Translations under genes and position numbers: made by a program
In this document: piece after piece, positions 17,522-29,655 of the stretch
How positions within the stretch are numbered: position 1 is the first letter of the stretch
Layout: the number at the start of each line of letters is the position of its first letter
The notes under the pieces: generated by a model
Databases searched by the model: none
What the model saw: the letters and a program-made list of their open reading frames with translations, nothing else
Told to the model about the DNA's origin: nothing
Origin: Ruminococcus sp.
GTDB taxonomy: Bacteria; Bacillota; Clostridia; Oscillospirales; Ruminococcaceae
NCBI RefSeq assembly: GCF_017464355.1
Contig: NZ_JAFUAG010000045.1
Span: forward strand, 176,319-240,318
Direction: 5' to 3'
Length of the DNA stretch: 64,000 nucleotides

Positions 17522-17560
17522 CGGGAACGTACATCAGCCGATGTGCGTTCCCGCTTTTTT
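17522..17560 (+). terminator. Terminator after the GH113-like gene
   Basis: CGGGAACGTACAT...ATGTGCGTTCCCG stem followed by TTTTTT, ending at the convergent pcrA stop. Confidence 0.85.
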
Positions 17561-19908
17561 CATATCTTCTTTGGTTTTGCAAAATTTGCAAATATCTTTT
17601 TGGTGCCTACGTTGTCAAAGGCTATCTCCAGCATGGTATCGCCTGCCATGGGCGTAACACCGACCACAGTGCCCTCACCGAATTTCTTGTGTGCGACCCT
17701 GTCGCCTACGCTGTAGCTTTCAGCAGGTGAAGAAGCTTCTGCTTTTTTTGCCGCATTGTACATGGCTATCTGCTGACCCAGCGAAAGGTTCTTGTTAGTA
17801 TTCTTCTTCTCTGAAGTATCGAACTTAGGTATCTGCTCCTCAATGTTCTCCTTGGGCAGTTCACGCAGAAAAGTCGATTCACGGTTGTACTGGGTGTTAC
17901 CGTAGAGCATTCTTTCCCCTGCGTATACCAGGTGCAGCTGCTCTTTGGCTCTGGTCATGGCCACATAGGCCAGCCTGCGTTCTTCTTCAAGCTCGATGTC
18001 GCTCTCCATGCTCCTGTTCGAGGGGAACACATTGTCCTCCATGCCCGCCACGAATACCACGGGGAACTCCAGTCCCTTTGCTGCGTGCATGGTCATCAGT
18101 GCCACATAATCACCGTTCTCTTCAAGGGTGTCGATGTCGGTGTACAGCGCCACCTCTTCAAGAAAGCCCTCCAGAGTGGGTATCTCAGCTTCCTCCTCAT
18201 ACTTGGCCATGGTGGACTTTAGCTCGGCTATATTTTCAAGCCTGGTTTCGCCCTCCAGCCCCTGGGACTTCATCAGCGCTCCATAGCCCGTCTTTTCGAC
18301 CACAGCGTCCAGCAGTTCGGGAAGTGTGGCTATATCTGCCATTTCCGTCAGGTCATCTATCATGAAAGCAAACTCCGTCAGCGCCTTTGACTTCTTTGCC
18401 AGTGGCACATATTCCGTCGAATGCTCCATCACATAAATGGGGTCTTCCCCCAGGTCGGAAACTATCTGGTCTATGACCCTTACAGTGGCATCGCCTATGC
18501 CTCTTTTGGGCTCGTTGACTATCCTGCGCAGCCTGAACATATCTGCGTGGTTGTTTATCACTTCCAGATAAGCCAGTATATCCTTTATCTCCTTGCGGTC
18601 ATAGAATTTAAGCCCGCCGAATATCTTATATGGTATAGAGGCCTTTATCATGGCCTGCTCCAGCGAGTTTGACTGGGCATTCATTCTGTAAAGCACAGCG
18701 TGGTCGCCGTAGCGCCTGCCTTTGTCGTTGTTTTCGGTAATGGTGCGTGCTATGTAGGCCGCCTCGTCCCGTTCGTTCATGGATTTATGAACTATGACTT
18801 TTTCGCCGTCACCGCTGTCCGTCCACAGGTTCTTGCCCTTTCTGCCAACGTTGTTGGAGATGAGCTTGTTTGCACAGGTGAGTATGTTCTGGGTGGAACG
18901 GTAATTCTGTTCCAGCTTGATGACATCTTCAGGTCTGCACCCGAACTGCTCCTCAAAATTCAGTATGTTCTCAATGGTTGCCCCGCGGAAGCGGTATATG
19001 CTCTGGTCATCATCACCCACCACGCAGATGTTGCCATACTTCTGCGAAAGCAGTGACACCAGCCTGAACTGCACCGTGTTGGTATCCTGGTACTCATCTA
19101 CCATTATATATTTATAAAGATTCTGGTAGTGGTCGAGGACATCGGGGTTCTCCTCAAACAGCCTTACCGTGTGGCTGATTATGTCATCGAAGTCCATGGC
19201 ATTGTTGCTGCGCAGTTCGTTCTGGTAATGTGCATATATCTTAGCTACAGTGCTTTTGCGGTAATCGCCCATAGCGTCCTTGGCGAACTCATCGGGGGTG
19301 ATCATGGAGTCCTTTGCGTGGGATATCTCGCTGAGTATGGTCTTTACAGGGAACATCTTCTCATCGAGATCCATGTTCCGCATGACAGATTTTATCACCC
19401 TCTTGGAGTCGTCGGTGTCGTAAATGGCAAAGCTCTGGGTAAACCCGATGTTTGCGCATTCCCGCCTGAGTATCCTTACACAGGCCGAATGGAAGGTTGC
19501 GGCTGTTATGCCCTTGCCCTCCTCCCCGAGGATATTTGCTATACGCTCCTTAAGCTCACCTGCGGCCTTGTTGGTAAAGGTTATGGCCAGTATGTTCCAG
19601 GGATCTACCCTCCTGAAACCTACTATCTCCGCCAGCCGCCTGCCGTCATCGGTCCTGCCCTCGGCATAATCACCAATGAACTGTTTTTCCTCCTCAGTGA
19701 ACTCCTGCTGATATTCGGTCTCGTAAGCGTCACCGAAGTGTATCATGTTGGCTATGCGGTTTATCAGCACTGTGGTCTTTCCGCTGCCTGCCCCCGCCAG
19801 TATCAGCAGCGGGCCGTTTATATGGAAGACCGCCTTGCGCTGCATGGGGTTCATTCTGCTGAAAAATCTTTCAAGTGCCTGTTTTTTCAATGTGCTTATG
19901 TCATTCAT
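17560..19908 (-). CDS. pcrA: ATP-dependent DNA helicase PcrA/UvrD
   Basis: A 782-residue superfamily 1A 3'-5' helicase for repair and replication-fork clearance. Walker A AGAGSGKT is near residues 36-43, motif II is DEYQDT, and helicase motifs QNYRST and LMTMHAAKGLEF are intact. The C-terminus ends in a Tudor-like domain (VGDRVAHKKFGEGTV) that in PcrA contacts RNA polymerase. There is an unusual acidic insert after residue 60. GGAGG precedes the ATG, and an extended -10 (TGTTATAAT) lies about 30 bp upstream. Confidence 0.95.
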   Translation of the reverse strand: MNDISTLKKQALERFFSRMNPMQRKAVFHINGPLLILAGAGSGKTTVLINRIANMIHFGDAYETEYQQEFTEEEKQFIGDYAEGRTDDGRRLAEIVGFRRVDPWNILAITFTNKAAGELKERIANILGEEGKGITAATFHSACVRILRRECANIGFTQSFAIYDTDDSKRVIKSVMRNMDLDEKMFPVKTILSEISHAKDSMITPDEFAKDAMGDYRKSTVAKIYAHYQNELRSNNAMDFDDIISHTVRLFEENPDVLDHYQNLYKYIMVDEYQDTNTVQFRLVSLLSQKYGNICVVGDDDQSIYRFRGATIENILNFEEQFGCRPEDVIKLEQNYRSTQNILTCANKLISNNVGRKGKNLWTDSGDGEKVIVHKSMNERDEAAYIARTITENNDKGRRYGDHAVLYRMNAQSNSLEQAMIKASIPYKIFGGLKFYDRKEIKDILAYLEVINNHADMFRLRRIVNEPKRGIGDATVRVIDQIVSDLGEDPIYVMEHSTEYVPLAKKSKALTEFAFMIDDLTEMADIATLPELLDAVVEKTGYGALMKSQGLEGETRLENIAELKSTMAKYEEEAEIPTLEGFLEEVALYTDIDTLEENGDYVALMTMHAAKGLEFPVVFVAGMEDNVFPSNRSMESDIELEEERRLAYVAMTRAKEQLHLVYAGERMLYGNTQYNRESTFLRELPKENIEEQIPKFDTSEKKNTNKNLSLGQQIAMYNAAKKAEASSPAESYSVGDRVAHKKFGEGTVVGVTPMAGDTMLEIAFDNVGTKKIFANFAKPKKI

Positions 19909-20044
19909 CAGTATACCTCCGTTATCTAAGACATATATTATAACACATCTTTGCCCGTTTGAAAAGAGGTGAAAAGAAAATTTTGCAGATTTTCAATTTG
20001 CTGTCCGTTTCGCTGTACAGCTGAATTCTTTGGTGATTATGCCC

Positions 20045-20073
20045 TTGACATTCGGTCAAAAATAGAGTAAAAT
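20045..20073 (+). promoter_or_regulatory. Sigma-A promoter for the rnj operon
   Basis: TTGACA (20045-20050), 17 bp, TAAAAT (20068-20073), giving a leader of about 235 nt before the preferred rnj start. Besides the short leader frame (20258-20320) and possible RNA structure I see nothing else between 19909 and 20316. Confidence 0.7.
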
Positions 20074-20257
20074 ATAATAAGATATTTTTGTTCGGATAAT
20101 ATTCCGCGGCTCGTTCTGCGGATCCTGTCGGCTGCTTCGTTCCAGCTTTCATCTTTTCAGAGATCACCATTCATCTCGGGCAGCTGCATATAGCACATAT
20201 TCTAACGGAAAAATCAAATAATGCTCGGGTATCGTCTGCCCGAAGGAAAGGAGCTTT

Positions 20258-20320
20258 TTGCGCCGCTATGCGCCAATGGCTTGGTTTATGGTGCGTGTGC
20301 GCGCATTTTTCACATCATGA
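20258..20320 (+). CDS. Possible leader peptide coupled to RNase J
   Basis: A 20-codon frame from TTG 20258 (or ATG 20276) with the only strong ribosome binding site in the region, AAAGGAG, 4 bp before the TTG. It is rich in Arg, Val, Phe and Met. Its TGA stop overlaps the ATG at 20317 (ATGA), which itself has no ribosome binding site. This would couple RNase J translation to the peptide. Inference from layout only. Confidence 0.35.
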   Translation: MRRYAPMAWFMVRVRAFFTS

Positions 20321-22173
20321 GTAATAATTCAAACAATGCAAATCAAGGAAAAAAGAGACCTTCAAAACGTTATGAGCCCAGACAGGGCAAACTGAGGGGC
20401 GTTCCCCTGAAACGCAAGGCTGAGGGAGAAAAGTCTTCTTCCGCCCCCCGCACAAGGCTGCGCCCCAACGGCAGGACAGCTTCACAGCGTTCTTCAAAGG
20501 ACGCTCAGCGCCGTACCCCCGTCAAGATAATACCTCTTGGCGGACTTAACGAGATAGGCAAGAACTTCACAGTCATCGAGTGTGCGAACGATATGTTCAT
20601 CATCGACTGCGGACTTGCTTTCCCCGACAGTGAGATGCTGGGTGTAGATATAGTCATACCCGATTTCACTTATGTGGAGAAAAATCTGGAAAAGCTGCGG
20701 GGCGTTGTTATAACCCACGGTCACGAAGACCATATAGGCGGCCTGCCATACTTCCTCAAGAAGTTCCCAAGCGTGCCCGTTTACGGCACCAGACTTACCA
20801 TAGGACTTATCGAAGGCAAACTGCGTGAGCATGAGCTTCTGGGCAGTGTCAAGCTGAATACCGTTACACCCCGTCAGACTATCCGCATGGGCTGCATGGC
20901 GGTGGAATTCATTAGAGTAAACCACTCCATACCCGATTCAGTGGGTATGGCTGTGCATACACCTGCAGGCGTGCTTATCCATACAGGTGACTTCAAGGTG
21001 GACTATACCCCTATCGAGGGCGGCATAATCGACCTTCCAAGATTTGCCGAGCTTGGCAACAAGGGTGTCCTGGCACTGATGTCAGATTCCACCAACTCCG
21101 AGCGCCCTGGCTATACCGCCAGTGAGCGCAAGGTTGGCGACAACCTTGAAATGCTCTTTGCCAAGGCCGAGGGCAAGCGTATAATCATTGCGACCTTCGC
21201 TTCAAATATCCACCGCGTACAGCAGATAATCAACAACGCTGTCAAAACAGGCAGAAAAGTAGCCGTTTCGGGAAGAAGCATGGTGAACGTCATCAGCGTT
21301 GGCATCGAGCTTGGCTACCTCAAGGTGCCCGATGGTGTGCTGATAGACATTGATATGATAGGCAGATACCTGCCCGAGCAGATAGTCCTCGTTACCACAG
21401 GCAGCCAGGGTGAGCCTATGTCGGCTCTTTCCAGAATGTCCATGAACGAGCACCGCAAGGTCAGCATAACCCCGCAGGATTTCATCATCATCTCTGCTAA
21501 CCCTATACCGGGCAATGAAAAGCTGGTCACAAGGGTAGTAAATGATCTGATGAAGCTGGGCGCCGAAGTGGTCTATGAAAAGATGTACGAGGTACACGTT
21601 TCGGGCCATGCCTGCCAGGAGGAGCAGAAGCTCATGCTGGCTATAACGAAGCCCAAGTTCTTCATACCTGTGCATGGTGAGTTCAAGCACCTTATGAAGC
21701 ATAAGCAGACCGCCATGAGCGTGGGTATCCCCGAGGAGAATATCATCATCGCAGGGATAGGCGATGTCATCGAGACCGACGGTGTGGATATGCGCATAAC
21801 AGGCGAGGTACCCGCAGGCAAGGTCCTGGTAGACGGCCTCGGTGTAGGCGACGTAGGCGCTATCGTGCTGAGAGACAGAAAGCACCTGGCGGAGGACGGC
21901 TTGATAATCGCCGTTGCCACCATAGACAGATCCATAGGCGAGATACTTTCGGGACCCGACCTTGTTTCAAGAGGTTTCGTATACGTCCGTGAGAGCGAAG
22001 AGCTTATGAATGAAGCCAAGGAGCTTCTTACAGAAACTCTCCAGAACTGTCTTGACAATAATATGCATGAATGGAACGCTATCAAGGGGAAGATGAAGGA
22101 TAATCTGTCTGATTTCATTTTCAGAAAGACAAAGAGAAGCCCCATGATCCTTCCTATCATCATGGAGATATAA
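20317..22173 (+). CDS. rnj: Ribonuclease J
   Basis: A metallo-beta-lactamase/beta-CASP RNase with 5'-3' exonuclease and endonuclease activity in mRNA decay and rRNA maturation. The zinc motif HGHEDHIGG lies near residue 138, the beta-CASP domain follows, and the C-terminal domain is complete. From ATG 20317 the protein has 618 residues, about 60 more than usual because of a basic, low-complexity N-terminus (KRPSKRYEPRQGKLRG) that may bind RNA. The frame stays open to ATG 20221, but those 32 residues overlap a likely leader. First gene of rnj-gdpP-rplI-dnaB-tilS. Confidence 0.92.
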   Translation: MSNNSNNANQGKKRPSKRYEPRQGKLRGVPLKRKAEGEKSSSAPRTRLRPNGRTASQRSSKDAQRRTPVKIIPLGGLNEIGKNFTVIECANDMFIIDCGLAFPDSEMLGVDIVIPDFTYVEKNLEKLRGVVITHGHEDHIGGLPYFLKKFPSVPVYGTRLTIGLIEGKLREHELLGSVKLNTVTPRQTIRMGCMAVEFIRVNHSIPDSVGMAVHTPAGVLIHTGDFKVDYTPIEGGIIDLPRFAELGNKGVLALMSDSTNSERPGYTASERKVGDNLEMLFAKAEGKRIIIATFASNIHRVQQIINNAVKTGRKVAVSGRSMVNVISVGIELGYLKVPDGVLIDIDMIGRYLPEQIVLVTTGSQGEPMSALSRMSMNEHRKVSITPQDFIIISANPIPGNEKLVTRVVNDLMKLGAEVVYEKMYEVHVSGHACQEEQKLMLAITKPKFFIPVHGEFKHLMKHKQTAMSVGIPEENIIIAGIGDVIETDGVDMRITGEVPAGKVLVDGLGVGDVGAIVLRDRKHLAEDGLIIAVATIDRSIGEILSGPDLVSRGFVYVRESEELMNEAKELLTETLQNCLDNNMHEWNAIKGKMKDNLSDFIFRKTKRSPMILPIIMEI

Positions 22174-22220
22174 TAGTTGCAGGAACAGATAAAGGATCTT
22201 AGCAAAGGAGTTGACAGGCA

Positions 22221-24245
22221 GTGAAAAAGAACAAAAGCTTTCTCATGCTGCTGTCTGCGACAATGGCTGTCATTGCGCTGACATCACTGATAGGGGCTTT
22301 TATGCTGCACGCAACAGAGGATAAAAAGAATTCGGGCAGTGTGCTGATCCTTGTTTCCGTTGTAAGTATCATGCTGCTGCTGCTTGAAGCTTTTGTTTTC
22401 AGGAACCAGATGCATAAGTACCTGACGAAAACAGCTACCCAGCTGGTCAGAACGGAAAGGGACTCTCTCCAGCATTTTCCCTCGCCATGCGTAATACTGG
22501 ACAGTGATGATACCATAGTCTGGTTCAACAGGCTTTTCGAGGAAAAGGTCTACGAGGAAGACCCCTATGGTGAGCATCTGCAGGATATAATGAACATCGA
22601 CCTTGAACGTGCCTATGAGGAGGACGGCTGCCAGATCTGTGTTAACAGGCGCTACTATGTGGCAAGGGCTGTACATACCGACCTGCGCAACGGGCTTTCC
22701 ATGGTCTATTTCAAGGATATTACCGATTATACCGAACTCAGGTATGATGCCTACCAGTCCCATAACGGCGTTATAATCATCGTCATAGATAACTATGATG
22801 CCATGATGTCAGATATCCGTGAAAGCGAAAAGGCGCATATCGCCGTTGAGATAGAGAAGCTCATGGAGCGTTTCCTTGACGGCACCACCGCTATCGCCAA
22901 AAAGGTATCTGATGACAGATTTTATGTGTTTATGGAGGAACGCTATCTTTCCAGAAAGATAGAGAACAGGTTCCGTATACTTGAAGAAGCCAGACAGATA
23001 CGCATAAGCGGCAAGTCAAATGTCACCCTGTCCATAGGTGTGGGCAGAGAGGGCAAAGGTCTTGAAGAATGCGAGAAACTGGCCAAGCAGGCCCTTGAAC
23101 TCTGTCAGGGCAGGGGCGGCGACCAGGCTGCCTACCGCGAGAACGGCGAGTTCAGGTTCTTCGGCGGTGTGTCCACAGGTGCGGATAACAACAACCGTGT
23201 AAAGATAAGGATATTCGCTGAAACATTGCTTGAGATAATCAAGCCGGGCAGTATCGAGAGCATGGGCAACTACCGTGCAGACGATGGGGACTCCCAGGGC
23301 TTTAGGCGGGTGCTGATAATGGGCCACCGCTTCGGCGACCTGGACAGCATCGGTTCTGCCACAGGCTTGTGCTGCGCCCTGAGGAAGATAGTTTCCGAGT
23401 GCTATGTTGTGGTGGACAGAGAGAAAAATCTGGCTCAGTCCCTGATAAACTACATCGAAGAAAACGAGATATCCAACTACTATATAACTCCCCAGCAGGG
23501 GCTTGACAGGCTTGATTCCGACACTCTGGTCATCGTGGTGGATACCCATAACCCCGAGCTGGTCGAGTCTAAGGAAATGATAGCCCGTGCCAAGAATATA
23601 GTTGTCATCGACCACCACAGACGTATGGTCAAGGGCATAGAGCCTCTTATTGCCCAGTGCCTTGAACCCGGTGCGTCATCGGCGGCTGAGCTTGTCACCG
23701 AGATAATCGAACTCTGGGGCGACAGGACAAGCATCGATGCCCACGCAGCAGAAGCTCTGCTTTCAGGTATAATGCTTGATACCAAGTACTTTGTCATGAA
23801 GACAGGTGTCACCACCTTTGAAACAGCTGCCTACCTCAAGAAAATGGGCGCTGATACCATTGCTGTAAAGCAGATGTTCGCAAACTCTATTGAAACCTAT
23901 CATGAGAAATCAAGGGTCATCAATTCTGCCGAGGTTTACCGCAAATGTGCTATCGCCAGGGCAGACGGCAGCTTCGGCAACGTCAGGGTGGCAGCTTCTC
24001 AGGCGGCAGACGAAATGCTGGGCATAACAGGGGTGTGTGCATCTTTCGTTATGTACAAGCAGGGGGATATTGTTAATATCTCCGCCAGAAGCATGGGCAA
24101 GTTCAATGTGCAGGTGATAATGGAATCCCTGGGCGGCGGCGGCCACCTTACCATGGCAGCAGCCCAGCTCCAGACAGACCTCGAGTCAGCCAACAAACAG
24201 CTGCGGGAGGCCATAGATGAATTTATAACAAATAATTCCAAATAA
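22221..24245 (+). CDS. gdpP: Cyclic-di-AMP phosphodiesterase GdpP
   Basis: A 674-residue membrane enzyme that hydrolyses c-di-AMP to pApA, controlling osmolyte and wall homeostasis. Two N-terminal helices (about 7-27 and 35-56) are followed by a PAS-like domain, a degenerate GGDEF domain, and a DHH/DHHA1 pair with [12 protein letters not shown] near residue 369, VIDHHRR near residue 470 and [10 protein letters not shown] near the C-terminus. The GTG start at 22221 has AAAGGAG 10 bp upstream. It sits between rnj and rplI, the standard Firmicute position. Confidence 0.95.
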   Translation: MKKNKSFLMLLSATMAVIALTSLIGAFMLHATEDKKNSGSVLILVSVVSIMLLLLEAFVFRNQMHKYLTKTATQLVRTERDSLQHFPSPCVILDSDDTIVWFNRLFEEKVYEEDPYGEHLQDIMNIDLERAYEEDGCQICVNRRYYVARAVHTDLRNGLSMVYFKDITDYTELRYDAYQSHNGVIIIVIDNYDAMMSDIRESEKAHIAVEIEKLMERFLDGTTAIAKKVSDDRFYVFMEERYLSRKIENRFRILEEARQIRISGKSNVTLSIGVGREGKGLEECEKLAKQALELCQGRGGDQAAYRENGEFRFFGGVSTGADNNNRVKIRIFAETLLEIIKPGSIESMGNYRADDGDSQGFRRVLIMGHRFGDLDSIGSATGLCCALRKIVSECYVVVDREKNLAQSLINYIEENEISNYYITPQQGLDRLDSDTLVIVVDTHNPELVESKEMIARAKNIVVIDHHRRMVKGIEPLIAQCLEPGASSAAELVTEIIELWGDRTSIDAHAAEALLSGIMLDTKYFVMKTGVTTFETAAYLKKMGADTIAVKQMFANSIETYHEKSRVINSAEVYRKCAIARADGSFGNVRVAASQAADEMLGITGVCASFVMYKQGDIVNISARSMGKFNVQVIMESLGGGGHLTMAAAQLQTDLESANKQLREAIDEFITNNSK

Positions 24246-24261
24246 GAAAGGCGTGTTTTAT

Positions 24262-24708
24262 ATGAAAGTTATTTTACTTAAGGATGTCAAGGGTTCAGGC
24301 AAGGCAGGGGATACCCTGAATGTTGCCGACGGCTACGCAAGAAACTTCCTGATAGCAAGAGGGCTGGCTGTTGAAGCTAATGCCAAGAACCTCAACGACC
24401 TGGCAGGCAAGAAGGCTTCCGCACAGCACAAGATAGATGTGGAGACAGCCGATAACAAGGCTGTTGCCGAGAAGATAGCTGATAAGGAGGTCGTTATCAA
24501 GGCTAAGGCAGGCCAGGGCGGCAAGCTTTTCGGCGCTGTTACCACAGGTGTCATCGCTGACGCTCTCAAGGAGCAGTACGGTGTTGATGTTGACAAGAAG
24601 AAGATAAGCATGAGCGCCGATATCAAGGCTTTTGGTGACTTCACAGGGACTGTCAAGATGTCCCACGGTGTATCCTGCGGTATCAAGGTAAAAGTAATAG
24701 AGGAATGA
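24262..24708 (+). CDS. rplI: 50S ribosomal protein L9
   Basis: A 148-residue protein of the large subunit. The N-terminal domain has the signature [15 protein letters not shown], then a long helix and a C-terminal domain, at the normal length. Start is ATG 24262; the GTG 9 bp upstream is inside the ribosome-binding region. It binds 23S rRNA near the L1 stalk and limits frameshifting. Followed after 1 bp by dnaB. Confidence 0.97.
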   Translation: MKVILLKDVKGSGKAGDTLNVADGYARNFLIARGLAVEANAKNLNDLAGKKASAQHKIDVETADNKAVAEKIADKEVVIKAKAGQGGKLFGAVTTGVIADALKEQYGVDVDKKKISMSADIKAFGDFTGTVKMSHGVSCGIKVKVIEE

Positions 24709-24709
24709 T

Positions 24710-26095
24710 ATGCCTGAAGTAAATGATATCAATGATTTCAATGATGTGAGTGGTGCAGCTGTCCTGGGACGAGCCCTGCCCTACAGTCAGGAAGCTGAAG
24801 AGGCTGTCATCGGCTGTGTGCTGCTTGACCCTGTAAACTGCCGCGAAAAGGCTATGGAACTGCTCAGGACAGAGCATTTCTATAATCCACGTCATCAGAA
24901 GATATTCTCCATACTCATGCGTATGTTTACCACAGGTAAGGCTGAGGATATCGTAACCGTCGTAGACGAAGCTGTCAGCAGCGGCATTTTCGAGAACAGC
25001 AGCATGGGCATGAAGTACCTCTATGGTCTTATGGATAATGTTCCTTCCACCAAGAATATAGAGAGCTACTGCAATATAATCCTGCAGAAGGCGCAGATGC
25101 GTTCTCTGCTGAATGTTGCCAATGAGATAATCGACAGTGTGAACAAGGGCGGCAATGACCCGGGCGCTCTGCTTGACAGTGCCGAGCAGAAGATATTCAA
25201 TATCCGTCAGGGCAAAGATGTGGAAGGTCTTACCCGTATCAGTGATGTCATAGTTGAAACTTTCCATCACCTGACCGAGATATCAGGCCCAGATGCCGCC
25301 GAGTTCCAGGGCGCACGTTCAGGCTTCTCCCAGCTGGACAGCATAACCACAGGCCTGCAGAAGACCGACCTCATCGTTCTGGCTGCCCGTCCTGCTATGG
25401 GTAAGTCGGCTTTTGCACTGAACATGGCGGTAAACTGCTGTAAAGCCACCAAGCGTGACGTTGTCATATTCTCCCTTGAGATGGGTAAAGAACAGCTGGT
25501 CTCCAGAATGCTGGCTTCTGAGGGCAAGGTAAACAACACCCTGCTGAGAAACGGCGAGATGAAGGACGATGACTGGACAAAGCTGGCCGAGGCTGCTGAT
25601 GTCCTTTCACAGCTGCCTATCTACCTTGATGACGGCGCAGGCGGTGTTACAGTGCCTAAGATGAAGGCTAAACTCAGAAGAATGAAAAATCTGGGTCTGG
25701 TGGTCATCGACTATATCCAGCTCATGGAGTCACCCAACAAGCATTCCAGCCGTGTTACCGAAGTTTCCGAGATAACACGTCAGATAAAGCTCATGGCCAA
25801 GGAGCTGAGTGTTCCTATAATCGCACTTTCCCAGCTTTCCAGAAGCTCCGAGAAGCGTGAGGACAAGCGCCCTATGCTTTCCGACCTGCGTGAGTCGGGT
25901 TCTATCGAGCAGGACGCCGATATAATCATGTTCCTGTACCGTGATGCCTATTATTCCGACTCAAAGGAAGACCAGACGGTAGCGGAATGTATTGTCGCCA
26001 AAAACCGTCATGGGCAGACGGCTACGGTAAAACTCAGCTGGATAGGCGAGTACACATTGTTCAGAGGATTGGAATTCAGAAAAGATGAAAAGTGA
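24710..26095 (+). CDS. dnaB: Replicative DNA helicase DnaB
   Basis: A 461-residue hexameric 5'-3' helicase of the replication fork. The N-terminal domain (EAEEAVIGCVLLDP) binds primase; the RecA-like C-terminal domain has Walker A ARPAMGKSA near residue 228 and the DnaB signature in LSQLSRSSEKR. No intein is present. Its 3' end overlaps tilS by 11 bp, so translation is coupled. Confidence 0.97.
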   Translation: MPEVNDINDFNDVSGAAVLGRALPYSQEAEEAVIGCVLLDPVNCREKAMELLRTEHFYNPRHQKIFSILMRMFTTGKAEDIVTVVDEAVSSGIFENSSMGMKYLYGLMDNVPSTKNIESYCNIILQKAQMRSLLNVANEIIDSVNKGGNDPGALLDSAEQKIFNIRQGKDVEGLTRISDVIVETFHHLTEISGPDAAEFQGARSGFSQLDSITTGLQKTDLIVLAARPAMGKSAFALNMAVNCCKATKRDVVIFSLEMGKEQLVSRMLASEGKVNNTLLRNGEMKDDDWTKLAEAADVLSQLPIYLDDGAGGVTVPKMKAKLRRMKNLGLVVIDYIQLMESPNKHSSRVTEVSEITRQIKLMAKELSVPIIALSQLSRSSEKREDKRPMLSDLRESGSIEQDADIIMFLYRDAYYSDSKEDQTVAECIVAKNRHGQTATVKLSWIGEYTLFRGLEFRKDEK

Positions 26096-27419
26096 TCTTC
26101 CAAAGCGGATAGAACAGACAATAGAAAAATTTAAAATGGCAGATAAGAGCGAGCGCTTACTGGTCGGGCTTTCGGGCGGAGCAGACAGCGCTGCGCTCCT
26201 TTTGTGTTTGAAGGAACTGGGCTATAACGTGGCAGCCTGCCATGTCAACCACTGTATCCGCGGTGCCGAGGCTGACCGTGACCAGCATTTTTGTGAGGAA
26301 CTGTGTAAAGGCCTTGGGGTCGAAATATATGTCAGGATAGTTGATGTGCCTGCCTATTGCAGCACTCACCCCGTTTCCGAGGAAGAGGGAGCAAGGCTGT
26401 TAAGGTATAATGCTTTACAGGATATAAAAGCGGATAAGATATGTACTGCCCACAACCTTGATGATTGCCTCGAGACCATGCTGTTCAATATGGCAAGGGG
26501 CAGCGGCCTTAAGGGCATAGCTTCTATACCGCCTGTGCGTGGAAATATAATCCGTCCGCTGATAGAGTGCTCCCGTCATGATATCGAAGAATATCTGGCG
26601 GAAAAAGGGCAAGGCTTCGTCACAGACTCCACAAATCTGCTGGACGAGTATTCCCGCAACAAGCTGCGTCATAAGGTCGTGCCTGTGCTTAAGGAGATAA
26701 ATCCCGCACTTATGGAAACTTTTTCTAAGACCCTCGGCTTTCTCCGTGAGGACAGCGCTTACCTTGAAAAGCAAGCTGATTCTGCCTTAGAAGAATGTTC
26801 CGCAGAAGATGGCTTTTCCCGCAGCGCCATTAGCAGACTTGATTATCCCATAAGAAGACGGGTGATAATGCACATACTGTCAAAATATGGCATTGAAATA
26901 AGCCAGGATAAGATAGAACTTGTTGAACAGCTTATAAAGAATGGCGGAAAAGCAAGTGTAAAGTCTGACAGCTTTGCATATACTAAGTCTGATATACTTT
27001 ATATATATTCCGCTGCCGGACCTAAAAATGCCGATGAAGATGAGAAAACTGTCACTCCCGAAGGCCTTGTTGAATGGCAGGGAAGAAAGCTATTATTTAA
27101 AATTATCGATATTGATGGAAAATTTGAAAATGTTAATAAAAAGTTTGCAAATTCCTGCCTGGATTATGATAAAATAAAAGGTGTGATTGTGTTGCGCAAG
27201 CGCAGGGCAGGTGATAAGATACGTCTTGTCAACCGTGATTTCAGCTCTGATGTCAGGGTGCTGATGAAACAGGCTTTCCCCGCCCATACACGTGACAGCG
27301 CAGTTATCCTCGCTGATGATGAGGGCGTGGTGCTTGCCGAAAAAAGCGGCGCCGCCGACCGTGTCAGGATAGACGAGAACACCAGGCGGGTGCTTGTCTT
27401 TGAGGATAGTCATGAATAA
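26085..27419 (+). CDS. tilS: tRNA(Ile)-lysidine synthase
   Basis: A 444-residue enzyme that converts C34 of the tRNA-Ile CAU anticodon to lysidine using ATP and lysine, so AUA is read as Ile. The PP-loop motif LSGGADSAALL is near residues 30-40, followed by the central linker and the C-terminal lysidine domain. It overlaps dnaB by 11 bp. In many Firmicutes hpt lies between tilS and ftsH; here there is only a 115 bp gap and no hpt. Confidence 0.95.
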   Translation: MKSDLPKRIEQTIEKFKMADKSERLLVGLSGGADSAALLLCLKELGYNVAACHVNHCIRGAEADRDQHFCEELCKGLGVEIYVRIVDVPAYCSTHPVSEEEGARLLRYNALQDIKADKICTAHNLDDCLETMLFNMARGSGLKGIASIPPVRGNIIRPLIECSRHDIEEYLAEKGQGFVTDSTNLLDEYSRNKLRHKVVPVLKEINPALMETFSKTLGFLREDSAYLEKQADSALEECSAEDGFSRSAISRLDYPIRRRVIMHILSKYGIEISQDKIELVEQLIKNGGKASVKSDSFAYTKSDILYIYSAAGPKNADEDEKTVTPEGLVEWQGRKLLFKIIDIDGKFENVNKKFANSCLDYDKIKGVIVLRKRRAGDKIRLVNRDFSSDVRVLMKQAFPAHTRDSAVILADDEGVVLAEKSGAADRVRIDENTRRVLVFEDSHE

Positions 27420-27534
27420 CCAGTGATTATGACCCCATTGTCACGCTATTTTCACATATGGGGGTTATACTTATTCGGTAAATATAATGGCGGTGCTGTA
27501 CCGCCGCAAATTTAGAACAAAAGGTTGTGATTGA

Positions 27535-29502
<1,968 letters not shown>

Positions 29503-29518
29503 TAAATTTAAAATGTTT

Positions 29519-29553
29519 ATGCCGACATCTTCGGGTGTCGGCATTTTTTTGAA
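29519..29553 (+). terminator. Terminator after ftsH
   Basis: ATGCCGACA...TGTCGGCAT stem with a TCTTCGGG loop and seven T residues. Confidence 0.92.
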
Positions 29554-29591
29554 TACGAGTGAATGACAGTTGTTAATTTTAACGCTTTCTA

Positions 29592-29620
29592 TTGATTTTC
29601 TTAAAGATTTGTAGTATAAT
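29592..29620 (+). promoter_or_regulatory. Sigma-A promoter for ymdB
   Basis: TTGATT, 17 bp, TATAAT, 36 bp before the ymdB start. Confidence 0.75.
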
Positions 29621-29655
29621 ACTATTATTCACTTAAATATAGAAGAGGTATTTTT

